From contig USSF01000054.1 of assembly GCA_900557405.1 (NCBI GenBank), positions 1 through 16,079 on the forward strand: DNA of 16,079 nt, written 5' to 3'. The position numbers and the translations under genes are program-made. This DNA comes from an uncultured Prevotella sp. Its GTDB lineage: Bacteria > Bacteroidota > Bacteroidia > Bacteroidales > Bacteroidaceae. Shown here piece by piece: positions 1-7,771 of this stretch. Each line of letters begins with the position of its first letter. Within the stretch, counting starts at the first letter, position 1. Below the pieces are notes generated by a model. The model was not told the DNA's origin and ran no database searches. It saw nothing but the letters and a program-made list of their open reading frames with translations.

Positions 1-55
1 TGCTGTCGTACAACAGTGAGGTAACTACTCATGCCCTAGGGGTCTGAGTAGTTAC
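1..55. repeat. Terminal repeat copy 1, palindromic end of a dispersed repeat
   Basis: These 55 bases recur exactly, reverse-complemented, at 16025-16079; identity stops at base 55. The inner part is a hairpin with arms GTAACTACTCA (21-31) and TGAGTAGTTAC (45-55) around a loop holding the palindrome CCCTAGGG (34-41). The outer part (3-16) is a near-palindrome, CTGT(C/T)GTAC(A/G)ACAG. The match ends exactly at the outer edge of the hairpin arm, so base 55 is probably the true edge of a longer repeat that continues outside the window. Because the repeat is exactly 55 long, a common assembler k-mer, the contig was probably broken here by a multi-copy repeat. A biological inverted pair around an invertible or mobile segment is less likely, because the genes between look like core genes. 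Confidence 0.85.
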
Positions 56-182
56 GCGAATGGAAAGCAACGTTAATTCTTGTATAAAGCATTGCTTCGT
101 TTGAAGCAAAACAATGCTTTGCTCCCCGAAAAGAATTGTTTCTTGTAAATCACTGATTTTCAGTTGATATTAATTAAGAGTT
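56..182. other. Non-coding spacer with a nested inverted repeat (75-137)
   Basis: There is no convincing gene here. Arms AATTCTT (75-81) and AAGAATT (131-137) enclose a second pair, AAAGCATTG (86-94) and CAATGCTTT (112-120). Inside that lies a small CTTC/GAAG stem. The whole 75-137 stretch can fold as one interrupted stem. No T-run follows on either strand, so it is not a standard terminator. It could be an RNA structure, a repeat remnant or a protein-binding palindrome. Confidence 0.45.
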
Positions 183-233
183 AGCGAGAGGAAAAATCGG
201 ACAATTCTCCGTTTGTTTTCCTCTTGCTTTTTT
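183..233 (+). terminator. Intrinsic terminator-like hairpin, plus strand, downstream of hrpB
   Basis: Arms 183-195 (AGCGAGAGGAAAA) and 216-228 (TTTTCCTCTTGCT) pair over 13 bp with one G-T wobble. An inner CGGA/TCCG stem (198-201 and 208-211) sits in the loop. A run of six T (228-233) follows on the plus strand, giving a good rho-independent terminator for transcripts arriving from the left. On the minus strand the same hairpin lies about 70 nt past the hrpB stop and could also end that transcript, though without a clear T-run. No plus-strand gene is visible between 56 and 182, so the intended plus transcript begins outside the window or is a small RNA. Confidence 0.7.
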
Positions 234-299
234 ATTCTGAAAATAAAATTATTGTACATTTTCGTAATGTCAATATGCCGTCGAATTCCGTAGCTGATA

Positions 300-2795
300 T
301 TACTTCGTGTGTTTTACGCCACTCACGGCTTCTGCTTCCAATGGATTCTCGGGCCAGTAGTGTTTTGGGTATCGGCGCTTCATCTCCTTGCGCACGTCGA
401 AGTATGCGTTCTGCCAGAAGCTTTTCAGGTCTTGGGTGAGCTGCACGGGCTTGAAGCCTGGCGACAGCAACTCCATCAGTACTTTGCGTTTTCCGCCGTC
501 CACTGTCGGTGTTTCTTTCAAGCCGAAACATTCCTGCAGACGGACACTGAGCACAGGTGCTTCGGCGCCCTGGCGGTAGTCTATGCGTATCCGGCTGCCT
601 GTGGGCACCTGGATATGGGTCGGTGCCAGACGATTAATGCCTTCCTGCTGATTGTATGGAATAATTGCCCATAGCACTTCGGTCAGGTTGATTTTCCTGA
701 GTTGCTCATTTCTTGTCAGCACACGTCCGTTCGTCTCGAGATAGAGCGGCAGCCATTCTTCGGCGCATTGCAGCAGATGGTCTGTGGAGATGTCGGGTAG
801 GTCCAGTTCCGGATGCCATAGGGCAACAGCCGACACCCGGCGTTGCAGCGAGAGGACGTGGTCGTCGCTCCATGAGAGCATGGATAGTCCGTCCTTTCTC
901 ATTGCCTCGCAGATGATGTGCTTTATCTGCTCTTTGTCGATGTCGTGGAGAGGTTTGGAGTCTATAGTGAGTTTGCCGATGCGCCTTTCGCGTCGGGCCA
1001 CAATGCAGCCCTCGTGCGAATTCCAAGTGATTTTGTCGATGGTCTTTACCAACTGGCTGTCGATATTCTCTATGTCCAGCGGAGCCGCAAGGAAAACTCT
1101 GCCCATTCCGCTTGTGGCGGAGTTGAGCGATGCTATGGCAATCCACTTGTGGGCAGAGATGGAGTCGGTGGTTTCTATCCTCACGTTGTTGCTGTTGGCA
1201 AGTCGGAATGAGCCGATGTCGTCAGTGCTCATAGCTATCCTCTCGGGGTAGGCTAGGGCGATAAGTCTGGCGGCATCGTCGTGGTAGAGGGCGGTGTTGT
1301 CCTCGCTGGCTTTTGCCAGACGCATGTATTCTGCAGCAATCTTTGCTATGCGCTGCCAACGTCCGGGGGCTTTGTTTCGCCGTGAGCGTCGCAGCGAAGA
1401 GATACGTAGGGTTATGTCGGTAGTGCCGCTCTCCGCCATCGGGTCCTTCTCCTCAAGCAGTGCGGCAATGTCGCATGCAAGGCATTTCATGCTGTTGCCC
1501 TCTGCGCTGACAATCATTCTTGCAATTCGCGGATGGCATGGCATGCTGTTTATCCTTGTGCCGAGGGGCGTTATTCTGCCGTCTTCGGTTATGGCGCCGA
1601 GCGAAACGAGCATCTCCTTTGCCTGGATGATGCCGGAATGTGGGGGCATGGTGGGGAAGGGCAGAGCCTCGATGTCGGTTTCTCCGAAGGCGGCGATGGA
1701 CAGAAGCATTGACGATAGGTCGGCATAGATGATTTCGGGTTTCCTCTGTTCGTCCATCAAATGCTCTGAAGCCTTGCTCCACATACGGTAGCATTTGCCC
1801 TCGCTGACGCGTCCGGCTCGTCCGGCGCGCTGTGTGGCCATGTCCCGGCTTATGCGTATGGTCTGCAGATGGCTCATCCCCGTGTGTGGGTCTGTCGCTA
1901 TGGCACGGCAGAGACCGGAGTCCACTACTATCCTTACGCCCTCTATTGTGATGGATGTTTCGGCAATCGGCGTGGCAAGCACCACCTTGCGCTCTCCCTC
2001 CCTTGACGGGATTATGGCCTTGTGCTGCTGTTCGGGTGCGAGGTTGCCGTAGAGGGGGTGTATGGTTGTGTCGCCGAGCGAGTCGTTGAGCAGTTCGGCG
2101 CAGCGCATTATCTCGCCCTGGCCTGGCAGAAAGGCAAGTATGTCGCCTTCGTCTTGGCGATGGGCGGCGGCAATCGTGGATGCTACGGCTTGGGCAATGT
2201 CAGCGGGAGAATGTTGCTGTGAAAGGTCGGTGCCGGCATATTCTATGTTTACGGGGTACATTCGTCCCTCGCTTTCGATGAGTGGAGCATGTAGCTGATT
2301 GCATATTTCGTCGGTATTGATGGTTGCCGACATGATGATGATTTTCAGTTCGGGGCGTAGTATCTGTTGCGTCTGCCTTGCAAGAGCAAGTGCGAGATCG
2401 GTGTTGATGCTGCGCTCATGGAATTCGTCGAAGATTATGGTGTCGACGCCGTCGAGTGTGGGGTCGTTGACAATCATGCGCGTCAGTATTCCCTCGGTCA
2501 CCACTTCTATTCGTGTGTCTTTTCCCGTGCATGTGTCGAAGCGTATGCGGTAGCCCACTGTCTTTCCTGTCGGCTCGCCCATTATGGCTGCCATGCGCTC
2601 GGCGATTTGTCGGGCAGCGAGGCGGCGTGGTTCGAGCATGATGATTTTCCTGCAGGGGCTTCCTGCCAGAATGGTAAGTGGGAGCAGGGTGGATTTTCCG
2701 GCTCCGGGCGGTGCGGTGACCACGGCACAGCTGTTGTCGTCGAGACAACTGTTGAGTCGTCCGGCGATGATGGCGGCAGGGAGGTTTCCTGCCAT
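300..2795 (-). CDS. hrpB: ATP-dependent helicase HrpB
   Basis: DEAH-type superfamily 2 helicase of the HrpB family, a predicted ATP-driven RNA helicase of the cytoplasm with no firmly assigned cellular role. Numbered from the chosen start (831 aa), Walker A PPGAGKST is at 29-36, the DEFH box at 123-126, SAT motif III at 156-158 and the arginine-finger motif QRAGRAGR at 322-329. The C-terminus has the HrpB_C signature ending in a KRRYPKHYWPENP stretch. The length is normal for the family. The start is the ATG at 2795 (MAGNLPAAII), which lines up with the usual N-terminus (M..NLP..) about 30 residues before Walker A. A GTG at 2822 would add nine residues and overlap the upstream 76-aa gene by 13 bp. 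It is probably co-transcribed with that gene. Identity is very secure, the start less so. Confidence 0.95.
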   Translation of the reverse strand: MAGNLPAAIIAGRLNSCLDDNSCAVVTAPPGAGKSTLLPLTILAGSPCRKIIMLEPRRLAARQIAERMAAIMGEPTGKTVGYRIRFDTCTGKDTRIEVVTEGILTRMIVNDPTLDGVDTIIFDEFHERSINTDLALALARQTQQILRPELKIIIMSATINTDEICNQLHAPLIESEGRMYPVNIEYAGTDLSQQHSPADIAQAVASTIAAAHRQDEGDILAFLPGQGEIMRCAELLNDSLGDTTIHPLYGNLAPEQQHKAIIPSREGERKVVLATPIAETSITIEGVRIVVDSGLCRAIATDPHTGMSHLQTIRISRDMATQRAGRAGRVSEGKCYRMWSKASEHLMDEQRKPEIIYADLSSMLLSIAAFGETDIEALPFPTMPPHSGIIQAKEMLVSLGAITEDGRITPLGTRINSMPCHPRIARMIVSAEGNSMKCLACDIAALLEEKDPMAESGTTDITLRISSLRRSRRNKAPGRWQRIAKIAAEYMRLAKASEDNTALYHDDAARLIALAYPERIAMSTDDIGSFRLANSNNVRIETTDSISAHKWIAIASLNSATSGMGRVFLAAPLDIENIDSQLVKTIDKITWNSHEGCIVARRERRIGKLTIDSKPLHDIDKEQIKHIICEAMRKDGLSMLSWSDDHVLSLQRRVSAVALWHPELDLPDISTDHLLQCAEEWLPLYLETNGRVLTRNEQLRKINLTEVLWAIIPYNQQEGINRLAPTHIQVPTGSRIRIDYRQGAEAPVLSVRLQECFGLKETPTVDGGKRKVLMELLSPGFKPVQLTQDLKSFWQNAYFDVRKEMKRRYPKHYWPENPLEAEAVSGVKHTK

Positions 2796-2809
2796 GCGGA
2801 TTATCTCAC

Positions 2810-3040
2810 TTATCGTGTACACTGTATAGTCTCCCTGATTTCGCCGGAAGTGACGAAGTTGGTGTTGTTCTTGCTGAACTCAAGGTTTATTTCTGCGAGC
2901 TCCTTTCTGCCGTAGATGTAGTCGTCATACATGTCTTCCATGTCTACGCCTTCGCATTCTCCGTCACCGAAGTCGAGTGCTTGTCTTACTATATCTATTC
3001 TCTCGGAAATCGTGGTGTCTTTTATCAAAATACTTTTCAT
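2810..3040 (-). CDS. Small conserved-looking protein, 76 aa, unknown function
   Basis: The protein begins MKSILIKDTTISERIDIVRQ and runs as a short, acidic, probably soluble protein with no signal peptide or membrane segment. The opening (KSILIKDTT..ER..IV..AL) and the later MYDDYIYGRKELAEIN resemble, from memory, small Clostridia and Bacteroidales proteins that are often cysteine-rich in the middle and sometimes mislabelled as PurH-like. This copy keeps only a single cysteine in that middle part. It ends 14 bp before the chosen hrpB ATG, or overlaps the alternative GTG start by 13 bp, so the two are very likely one transcript. No function is claimed. The family-like N-terminus and the tight linkage to hrpB argue that it is a real gene. 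Confidence 0.75.
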   Translation of the reverse strand: MKSILIKDTTISERIDIVRQALDFGDGECEGVDMEDMYDDYIYGRKELAEINLEFSKNNTNFVTSGEIRETIQCTR

Positions 3041-3125
3041 GCTTGTTCGTTATTTAAGTTGACGTGGATGTTTGTCTTTTGGAGTCCTTCATTTAAAAGA
3101 TTTTTCATTCTTCACTCTTCATTCT
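3041..3125. repeat. AT-rich gene-end repeat after tamB (ATTCTTCAT units)
   Basis: On the plus strand 3102-3131 reads as repeated ATTCTTCA/CTCTTCATT units, that is ATGAAGAAT units in the tamB direction. They run over the tamB stop at 3126-3128. Read in the tamB direction, the trailer continues with TGAAAAATC (3099-3107 complement) and TTTTAAATGAAG. The same words follow fusA2 at 15352-15465, and TGAAAAATCATT also follows panD. This is probably a dispersed simple repeat that sits at gene 3' ends. No Bacteroidetes promoter box for the 76-aa gene was found here. Confidence 0.6.
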
Positions 3126-6100
3126 TCATTTTTTTCTCTTCTTCCACCTGAACAGTTCCCTCCAGTTGCCGAAGTCGCGCTTGAGGATAAGGCCCAGTCC
3201 TTGGGTATTGATAGAAGACTTGGTGAAGTATCGGTCGTTTGTCTGGTTGTAGACCTTTATTGCTATGTTGCCTGATGGTGTGAGCAGGTATTTCAAGTCG
3301 AAATCGCCGATGAATGAAGAGGTGGTGTTCGGGTTGTCGCGATAGCCGAACTGTCCGTTGATGAGCAGTCGGTTGCTGAAGAGGCTTCCTGATAGCAGTC
3401 CCTCATACTCGGCGTTGTTGAAGCCTTCGGTACCGGTGCTGATATTGGTGCTGAAGTTCCAGTTGTTATTGTTAATTACGGAGCTAAGCAGACTGCTTAC
3501 CTGTTGGCTGATGGTTCCGCTGAGCAGACTCTGCATCGCAAGGCTTGTTTGGCTTTGCTGCGCGTCCTCCTGCGCTGAGTTGTTCACGTTGTCCATGTAG
3601 AATCTGCCTATGGCGAGCAGATAGATGACCTGCTGGTTCATTTCCTCCTCACTGTTGATGAGCGAGCGCACCATCTGTTTGGCGTCGTTGTTCACCGTTG
3701 GCATGTCGAAGTCGAAATCTACCTTGATGTTCTCCGGCGTTCCTCCGATGTTCATGATGCAGTCCACCCGCACGTTGTTGCTCGAGAAGCTGTTGCCTAT
3801 CTTCAGGTCGGCGAGCGGCACTCCGTTCACTTGGTAGGCGGCTTTCAGATTGAGCAGAGCGTTGAACGGGTTTCCGCCGAAGACGATGTTGCTGCCGGGC
3901 TTGAACTGGAAGTCCTTCTTTATGATGTTCTGTATGGTGAGGTTGTACGAGCCGTGGTCGATGAGATACGTGCCGTACATGTCGAAGTTGCCCTTGTTGA
4001 AGTAGCTTGCCTTGATGTTACCGTTTCCGTTGAGGGCTATCTTGTCGCCGCTCGCCTGATCCATCAGCACGCGCAGAGTGAAGTCGGGCGTGGTGTTCAC
4101 GTTGAAGTTCAGATGTATGTCCGACGATTCGTTGAGGTCTTTCAGCGGCGTGGCTGCCGGAGTGTCTCCTTCGTTGTGCTTTGCCCATGAGATGAAGTCT
4201 TGGCTCGTTATTGCGTCAGGGTTTGCGGTGTTGTATTCTATGAATGAGCCCATCACTGGCGTCATGTCGATATTGAAGACGATGCTGTGTGGACGGCCTG
4301 TTATGGAGCAGTTACCAGTGCCGTAGACTGTACCATAGAAGGTGTTGTCGTCATACGACTTGTGATCGTAGCAGAGAAAATCGTGGGCCTCAATGTCGAG
4401 GTCGAACGTGAGCCTTGTCAGGTTTTTGTGGTGCAGGGCACCCTTGATTATGGCGATGTTATCGTTCTTGTCTCTCACGGTGTCACCGCTGAAGATTATC
4501 TCGTCCGGCTCCATGCGTATGGTGTCGTTCTTGAGGTAGTATCTTGTGTTCAGCGTACTAATTTTCAGATTTCCGTTGGCAACGAGCAGTCCACGCAGGT
4601 TCACTTCGCTCAAGTCCCCATAGACCTGTGCGAAGCCGTTGGCTCTGGCGTTTATGTCGCTCATGAAACTGCTGCAGAAGCTTTTCATGAACTCTATGTT
4701 CGTGTCTTCGGCCGTTATCCCGAGGTCTATGTAGTTGCGTTCCGGCGACACGTAGCCCTTGATGAGGGTCCTGGCGTCTTCGCTTTCATCGGCCGTGGCA
4801 TTTATGTCAATCTGCTTTTCCGCCTTGTTCCAGTCCACGCGGGCATGAAGAACGCCCATGTCGCCTTCCTGGAACTTGAAGTCGTTTACTGTGAGCAGGG
4901 CGTAGGCATCGGGGGTGTTGAGTACGGACTTGAGGTAAGCCTGTCCGGTGGCCCGTCCGCTGAATTCTACGGAGTGGAATTCCACGAGGTCGAGGATGTA
5001 GTTCACGTCCACATCGTTGAGGTCCACACAGATGGAGTCGGCAGGACTCTTTGTGGCGAGTCCGTCAATCTTTATGTGCTGCTTGCCGTTTCCTATGGCG
5101 AAATGGTTGATCTGTATCTTTTGGCTGTTGTAGATGATGCTTGATGGGCTCACGTTCCATGCCGTGTCTTTTACCATGATTGTAGAGGGAGCGAGTTCCA
5201 GCAGAACGCTGTTGTTCCCTTCATGGTCTTTGTAGAATTTCGTGTGTGTGTTGAGCGTACCCTTTATCCTTGTCGGTATGTTGTAGTCAATGTCGAGCGT
5301 ACTGTTCAGACGGTTGTCTGCGGCGTTTGCCTTTACGTGTAGCTTTATGCCGTTGCTGTCGTCGAGCAGTTTCCTCAGGCTTATGTCGGCAAAGAGGGTG
5401 TCGTTGATGGTCTTCAGCGACAGTCCGCCGTTTCTGTATCTGTCGTTCCCATATGAGAAATCGGGCAGAATCATATCTGCATTGATGGAGCGGCTGATGT
5501 CGTCGATGCTTGCATGGATGTTTATCGGTTGGTCGGAGTGGAACGGCACGCCGGCAAGTATCTCTATCCACTTGGTGTCGGTGATGCTTGCGTTGAGCGT
5601 GAAGCGGTTGTCCGAGGCATAGATTTTCTTGTCGATGCCTGGCAGCGTGGGCAGTTTCTTCTTCAGTATTCCGAAGATGCTCTCACCGATGGTGGCGATG
5701 TTGTATTTGCCGTTGAGCTCTACGCTGCCGAAGTCGGCATCTATCTTTATTTTGTCCGGACTGATGTTTGCATCGAGGGTGTTGATGGAGTATTCGTCGG
5801 TTGCCGACTTGAATTGGAAGTCTCTCACCATCAGTCCTGCCTCCATCCTGCTGATGCTTTTCCCATTTGTGTGGGCGCTGATCTTTGTACTGAAAACGGC
5901 GTCATCCCATTTCTTGCTGATGTTCAGGCGCTGGGGGCAGAATCTGTTTATCGTTGCCGTGAAATTGGTGGCCGGCATCTTCGTGATGTTGGCGGCACTG
6001 CCGGAAAGGTCCAGGTCAATGTTAGGATCGCTTATCGACAGGTCGCCACGGACTGTCGTGCCGTTGTAGGCGACATTGAATTTCGCATTCCTGTATGTGT

Positions 6101-7490
6101 AGTTTCTGTATTCTAATGAGGGGATGTCGCCGTTGGCACTGATTGCCCTAATGGTGCTGCCCTGGAGCTTTCCGCTTGCCTTTACGTTGAGGGTCAGACT
6201 GCCGAGGTCTTTATCGGAGAGCAATTCGCCCACTTTCAGTTTTGTCGTGCTCATTGTAAGGGTTATGTTGTTGCCGGTTTTCCTTATGTCCGACTTTATA
6301 TATCCCAGGTTGGTGCTCAGTTCCGTCTTTGCAACAATTTTGCTGCCGCGGCCCACTGCATTGCCGTGGAGCTTTATCTCCTTTACGTTCAGCACCTGTT
6401 CGGGTAGGGCTATGCGTAGGGCTGAGAGCACCCTGTGCACGTTGTCCAGGGTGTGCTGTCCTATTGAGAATTCTCCGAGCCTTACCTTCCATTCCTTTTT
6501 GGGGGCAAACGGTGTCAGTTCTCCGCTTGCGGATAGGCGTATGTCGTTGTCAGCGGAACGGAGCGATAGGGGGATGACATGTAGTCTGCCGTTATGCATC
6601 TCGTATGCCATCCTCATCTTCAACGACACATCACAGCTCTTCAGCTTCGGCAGCAGGAAGGCGAAGTCGGGCAGGGATATGGCGTCGCTGTGGAGGTTCC
6701 CTTTGGATGAAAGTGAATGTAGGTCTATTTTGCCGTCACCTTTTATAATATAGGTAGCGGTTATGGAGTCGGATGAAATTGTGGAGTTGGGGAGTTCGAG
6801 CCTTAATTCTTTGAGCGAGACTCTCGATCTGTTTGCTGAAAGGCTGAACGACAGGTTCTTGAGGTGCAGGCCAGACTTCTCCGCAAACGAGAATTTTTTT
6901 ACTCCGAGGTTTACTTCGTCATCGGTGATGTGACGGATGCGTATATCGGAGCTGATGTGTGTTACGGATATGTGGTTGGTGTTGAATTTTGACGGAGTTG
7001 GGGGAATGTAGAGGTTGTTGTATTTCACGGCTCCGTTGCGGATGATGAATGAGCCGATATGGAGGTCGAGCTTGGTCTTCGACTCGTCTTTTGACTTGAG
7101 GGAGTCAAGCACAAACTGGAAGTTGGTCTCTGCTGCGGCCGTTTCCTTATAGAGGTTCGCCCTTAGTCCGAAGAACTGGGCGGAGGAGATGGAAATCTGT
7201 CCTTTGAGCAGAGAGGTGACATCCATGCTGACTGAAAGGCGTGAGGCATGTAGCATCTCCTTGTCCTTCTTGTCGAGCATGTTGAAGTCGTCGATTATCA
7301 GACGGTTGAGGAAGCCCAAGTTTACGTAGCCGATGCTCACCTCTGTGCCGAACTTATCTTCAAGTATTTTTGCCACACATCTGCCCGTATATTCCTGTAT
7401 GGCAGGGATATGCAGCAGTATGGAAAGCAGAAGGTATGAACCCAGCAGTGTCCATACCAGTGTGTTGAGTATGTGGCGTAGTCTTTTCAA
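3126..7490 (-). CDS. tamB: Translocation/assembly module protein TamB
   Basis: Very large (1454 aa) AsmA/TamB-type envelope protein. A positively charged N-terminus is followed by one membrane segment at about residues 8-28, anchoring it in the inner membrane. The rest is a long run of short beta-rich segments typical of the periplasm-spanning groove. The DUF490/TamB domain occupies roughly the last 350 residues, with the sequence GTYLIDHGSYNLTIQNIIKK and a later GNPFNALLNLKAAYQ. It ends in a basic tail, RWKKRKK. The family helps insert outer-membrane proteins and probably moves phospholipid between the membranes; in Bacteroidetes the outer-membrane partner is a TamA/TamL-type protein, not encoded here. 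The start codon is TTG at 7488-7490. No in-frame ATG lies just upstream, and the next Met is beyond the membrane segment, so TTG is preferred. Confidence 0.93.
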   Translation of the reverse strand: MKRLRHILNTLVWTLLGSYLLLSILLHIPAIQEYTGRCVAKILEDKFGTEVSIGYVNLGFLNRLIIDDFNMLDKKDKEMLHASRLSVSMDVTSLLKGQISISSAQFFGLRANLYKETAAAETNFQFVLDSLKSKDESKTKLDLHIGSFIIRNGAVKYNNLYIPPTPSKFNTNHISVTHISSDIRIRHITDDEVNLGVKKFSFAEKSGLHLKNLSFSLSANRSRVSLKELRLELPNSTISSDSITATYIIKGDGKIDLHSLSSKGNLHSDAISLPDFAFLLPKLKSCDVSLKMRMAYEMHNGRLHVIPLSLRSADNDIRLSASGELTPFAPKKEWKVRLGEFSIGQHTLDNVHRVLSALRIALPEQVLNVKEIKLHGNAVGRGSKIVAKTELSTNLGYIKSDIRKTGNNITLTMSTTKLKVGELLSDKDLGSLTLNVKASGKLQGSTIRAISANGDIPSLEYRNYTYRNAKFNVAYNGTTVRGDLSISDPNIDLDLSGSAANITKMPATNFTATINRFCPQRLNISKKWDDAVFSTKISAHTNGKSISRMEAGLMVRDFQFKSATDEYSINTLDANISPDKIKIDADFGSVELNGKYNIATIGESIFGILKKKLPTLPGIDKKIYASDNRFTLNASITDTKWIEILAGVPFHSDQPINIHASIDDISRSINADMILPDFSYGNDRYRNGGLSLKTINDTLFADISLRKLLDDSNGIKLHVKANAADNRLNSTLDIDYNIPTRIKGTLNTHTKFYKDHEGNNSVLLELAPSTIMVKDTAWNVSPSSIIYNSQKIQINHFAIGNGKQHIKIDGLATKSPADSICVDLNDVDVNYILDLVEFHSVEFSGRATGQAYLKSVLNTPDAYALLTVNDFKFQEGDMGVLHARVDWNKAEKQIDINATADESEDARTLIKGYVSPERNYIDLGITAEDTNIEFMKSFCSSFMSDINARANGFAQVYGDLSEVNLRGLLVANGNLKISTLNTRYYLKNDTIRMEPDEIIFSGDTVRDKNDNIAIIKGALHHKNLTRLTFDLDIEAHDFLCYDHKSYDDNTFYGTVYGTGNCSITGRPHSIVFNIDMTPVMGSFIEYNTANPDAITSQDFISWAKHNEGDTPAATPLKDLNESSDIHLNFNVNTTPDFTLRVLMDQASGDKIALNGNGNIKASYFNKGNFDMYGTYLIDHGSYNLTIQNIIKKDFQFKPGSNIVFGGNPFNALLNLKAAYQVNGVPLADLKIGNSFSSNNVRVDCIMNIGGTPENIKVDFDFDMPTVNNDAKQMVRSLINSEEEMNQQVIYLLAIGRFYMDNVNNSAQEDAQQSQTSLAMQSLLSGTISQQVSSLLSSVINNNNWNFSTNISTGTEGFNNAEYEGLLSGSLFSNRLLINGQFGYRDNPNTTSSFIGDFDLKYLLTPSGNIAIKVYNQTNDRYFTKSSINTQGLGLILKRDFGNWRELFRWKKRKK

Positions 7491-7571
7491 TATTTTATGG
7501 TTGTTTGGTGTGGTGACGGTGGGGAAATCTCTCCTGAACTTTTATTTCAAGACTTGAGAAACTCTTTATTA

Positions 7572-7610
7572 CCTTAAAAGAAAGCGCCATGAGTATGTCC
7601 ATAGCGCTTT
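7572..7610 (-). terminator. Rho-independent terminator of the DUF4270 operon
   Basis: Read on the minus strand, AAAGCGC (7604-7610 complement) pairs with GCGCTTT (7581-7587 complement). A T-G wobble and a 3-bp ATG/CAT extension close an 8-nt loop. CTTTTAAGG follows immediately. The hairpin begins 12 nt after the stop of the 43-aa gene at 7623, exactly where the operon should end. It separates that operon from tamB, which therefore probably has its own promoter between 7491 and 7571, although no clear TAnnTTTG box was found there. Confidence 0.85.
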
Positions 7611-7622
7611 CCGTGTTGTTTG

Positions 7623-7754
7623 TCATAGGGCTTCGTCGTCAGGCTTCTCGATCAGTCTTGACGTTTTTGCCTTGATATGTCTTTTGCGTGCCATCCATTT
7701 TGCTTTACGCTCCTCGTAGTCACGCATATGTCTCTCGAGAAAATTGTCAGCCAT
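7623..7754 (-). CDS. 43-aa charged mini-protein, unknown function
   Basis: A short ORF beginning MADNFLERHMRDYEERKAKW and ending IEKPDDEAL. It is rich in Lys, Arg, Glu and Asp, has no signal peptide or membrane segment, and would be mainly helical in its first half. It starts 18 nt after the DUF4270 stop and ends 12 nt before a strong terminator, so it fills the end of that operon precisely. The opening MADNFLE..M.DYE.RKA.W resembles, from memory, other small Bacteroidales proteins of 40-60 aa. A longer frame-extended version reaching 8018 is only the out-of-frame shadow of DUF4270. No function is known. Confidence 0.65.
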   Translation of the reverse strand: MADNFLERHMRDYEERKAKWMARKRHIKAKTSRLIEKPDDEAL

Positions 7755-7771
7755 CGTCTTCCTGGTGCTTG

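Noticed and set aside
4287..5144. 285-aa plus-strand ORF opposite tamB
   Set aside because: Antisense shadow of a gene whose C-terminal TamB domain and membrane anchor are clear.
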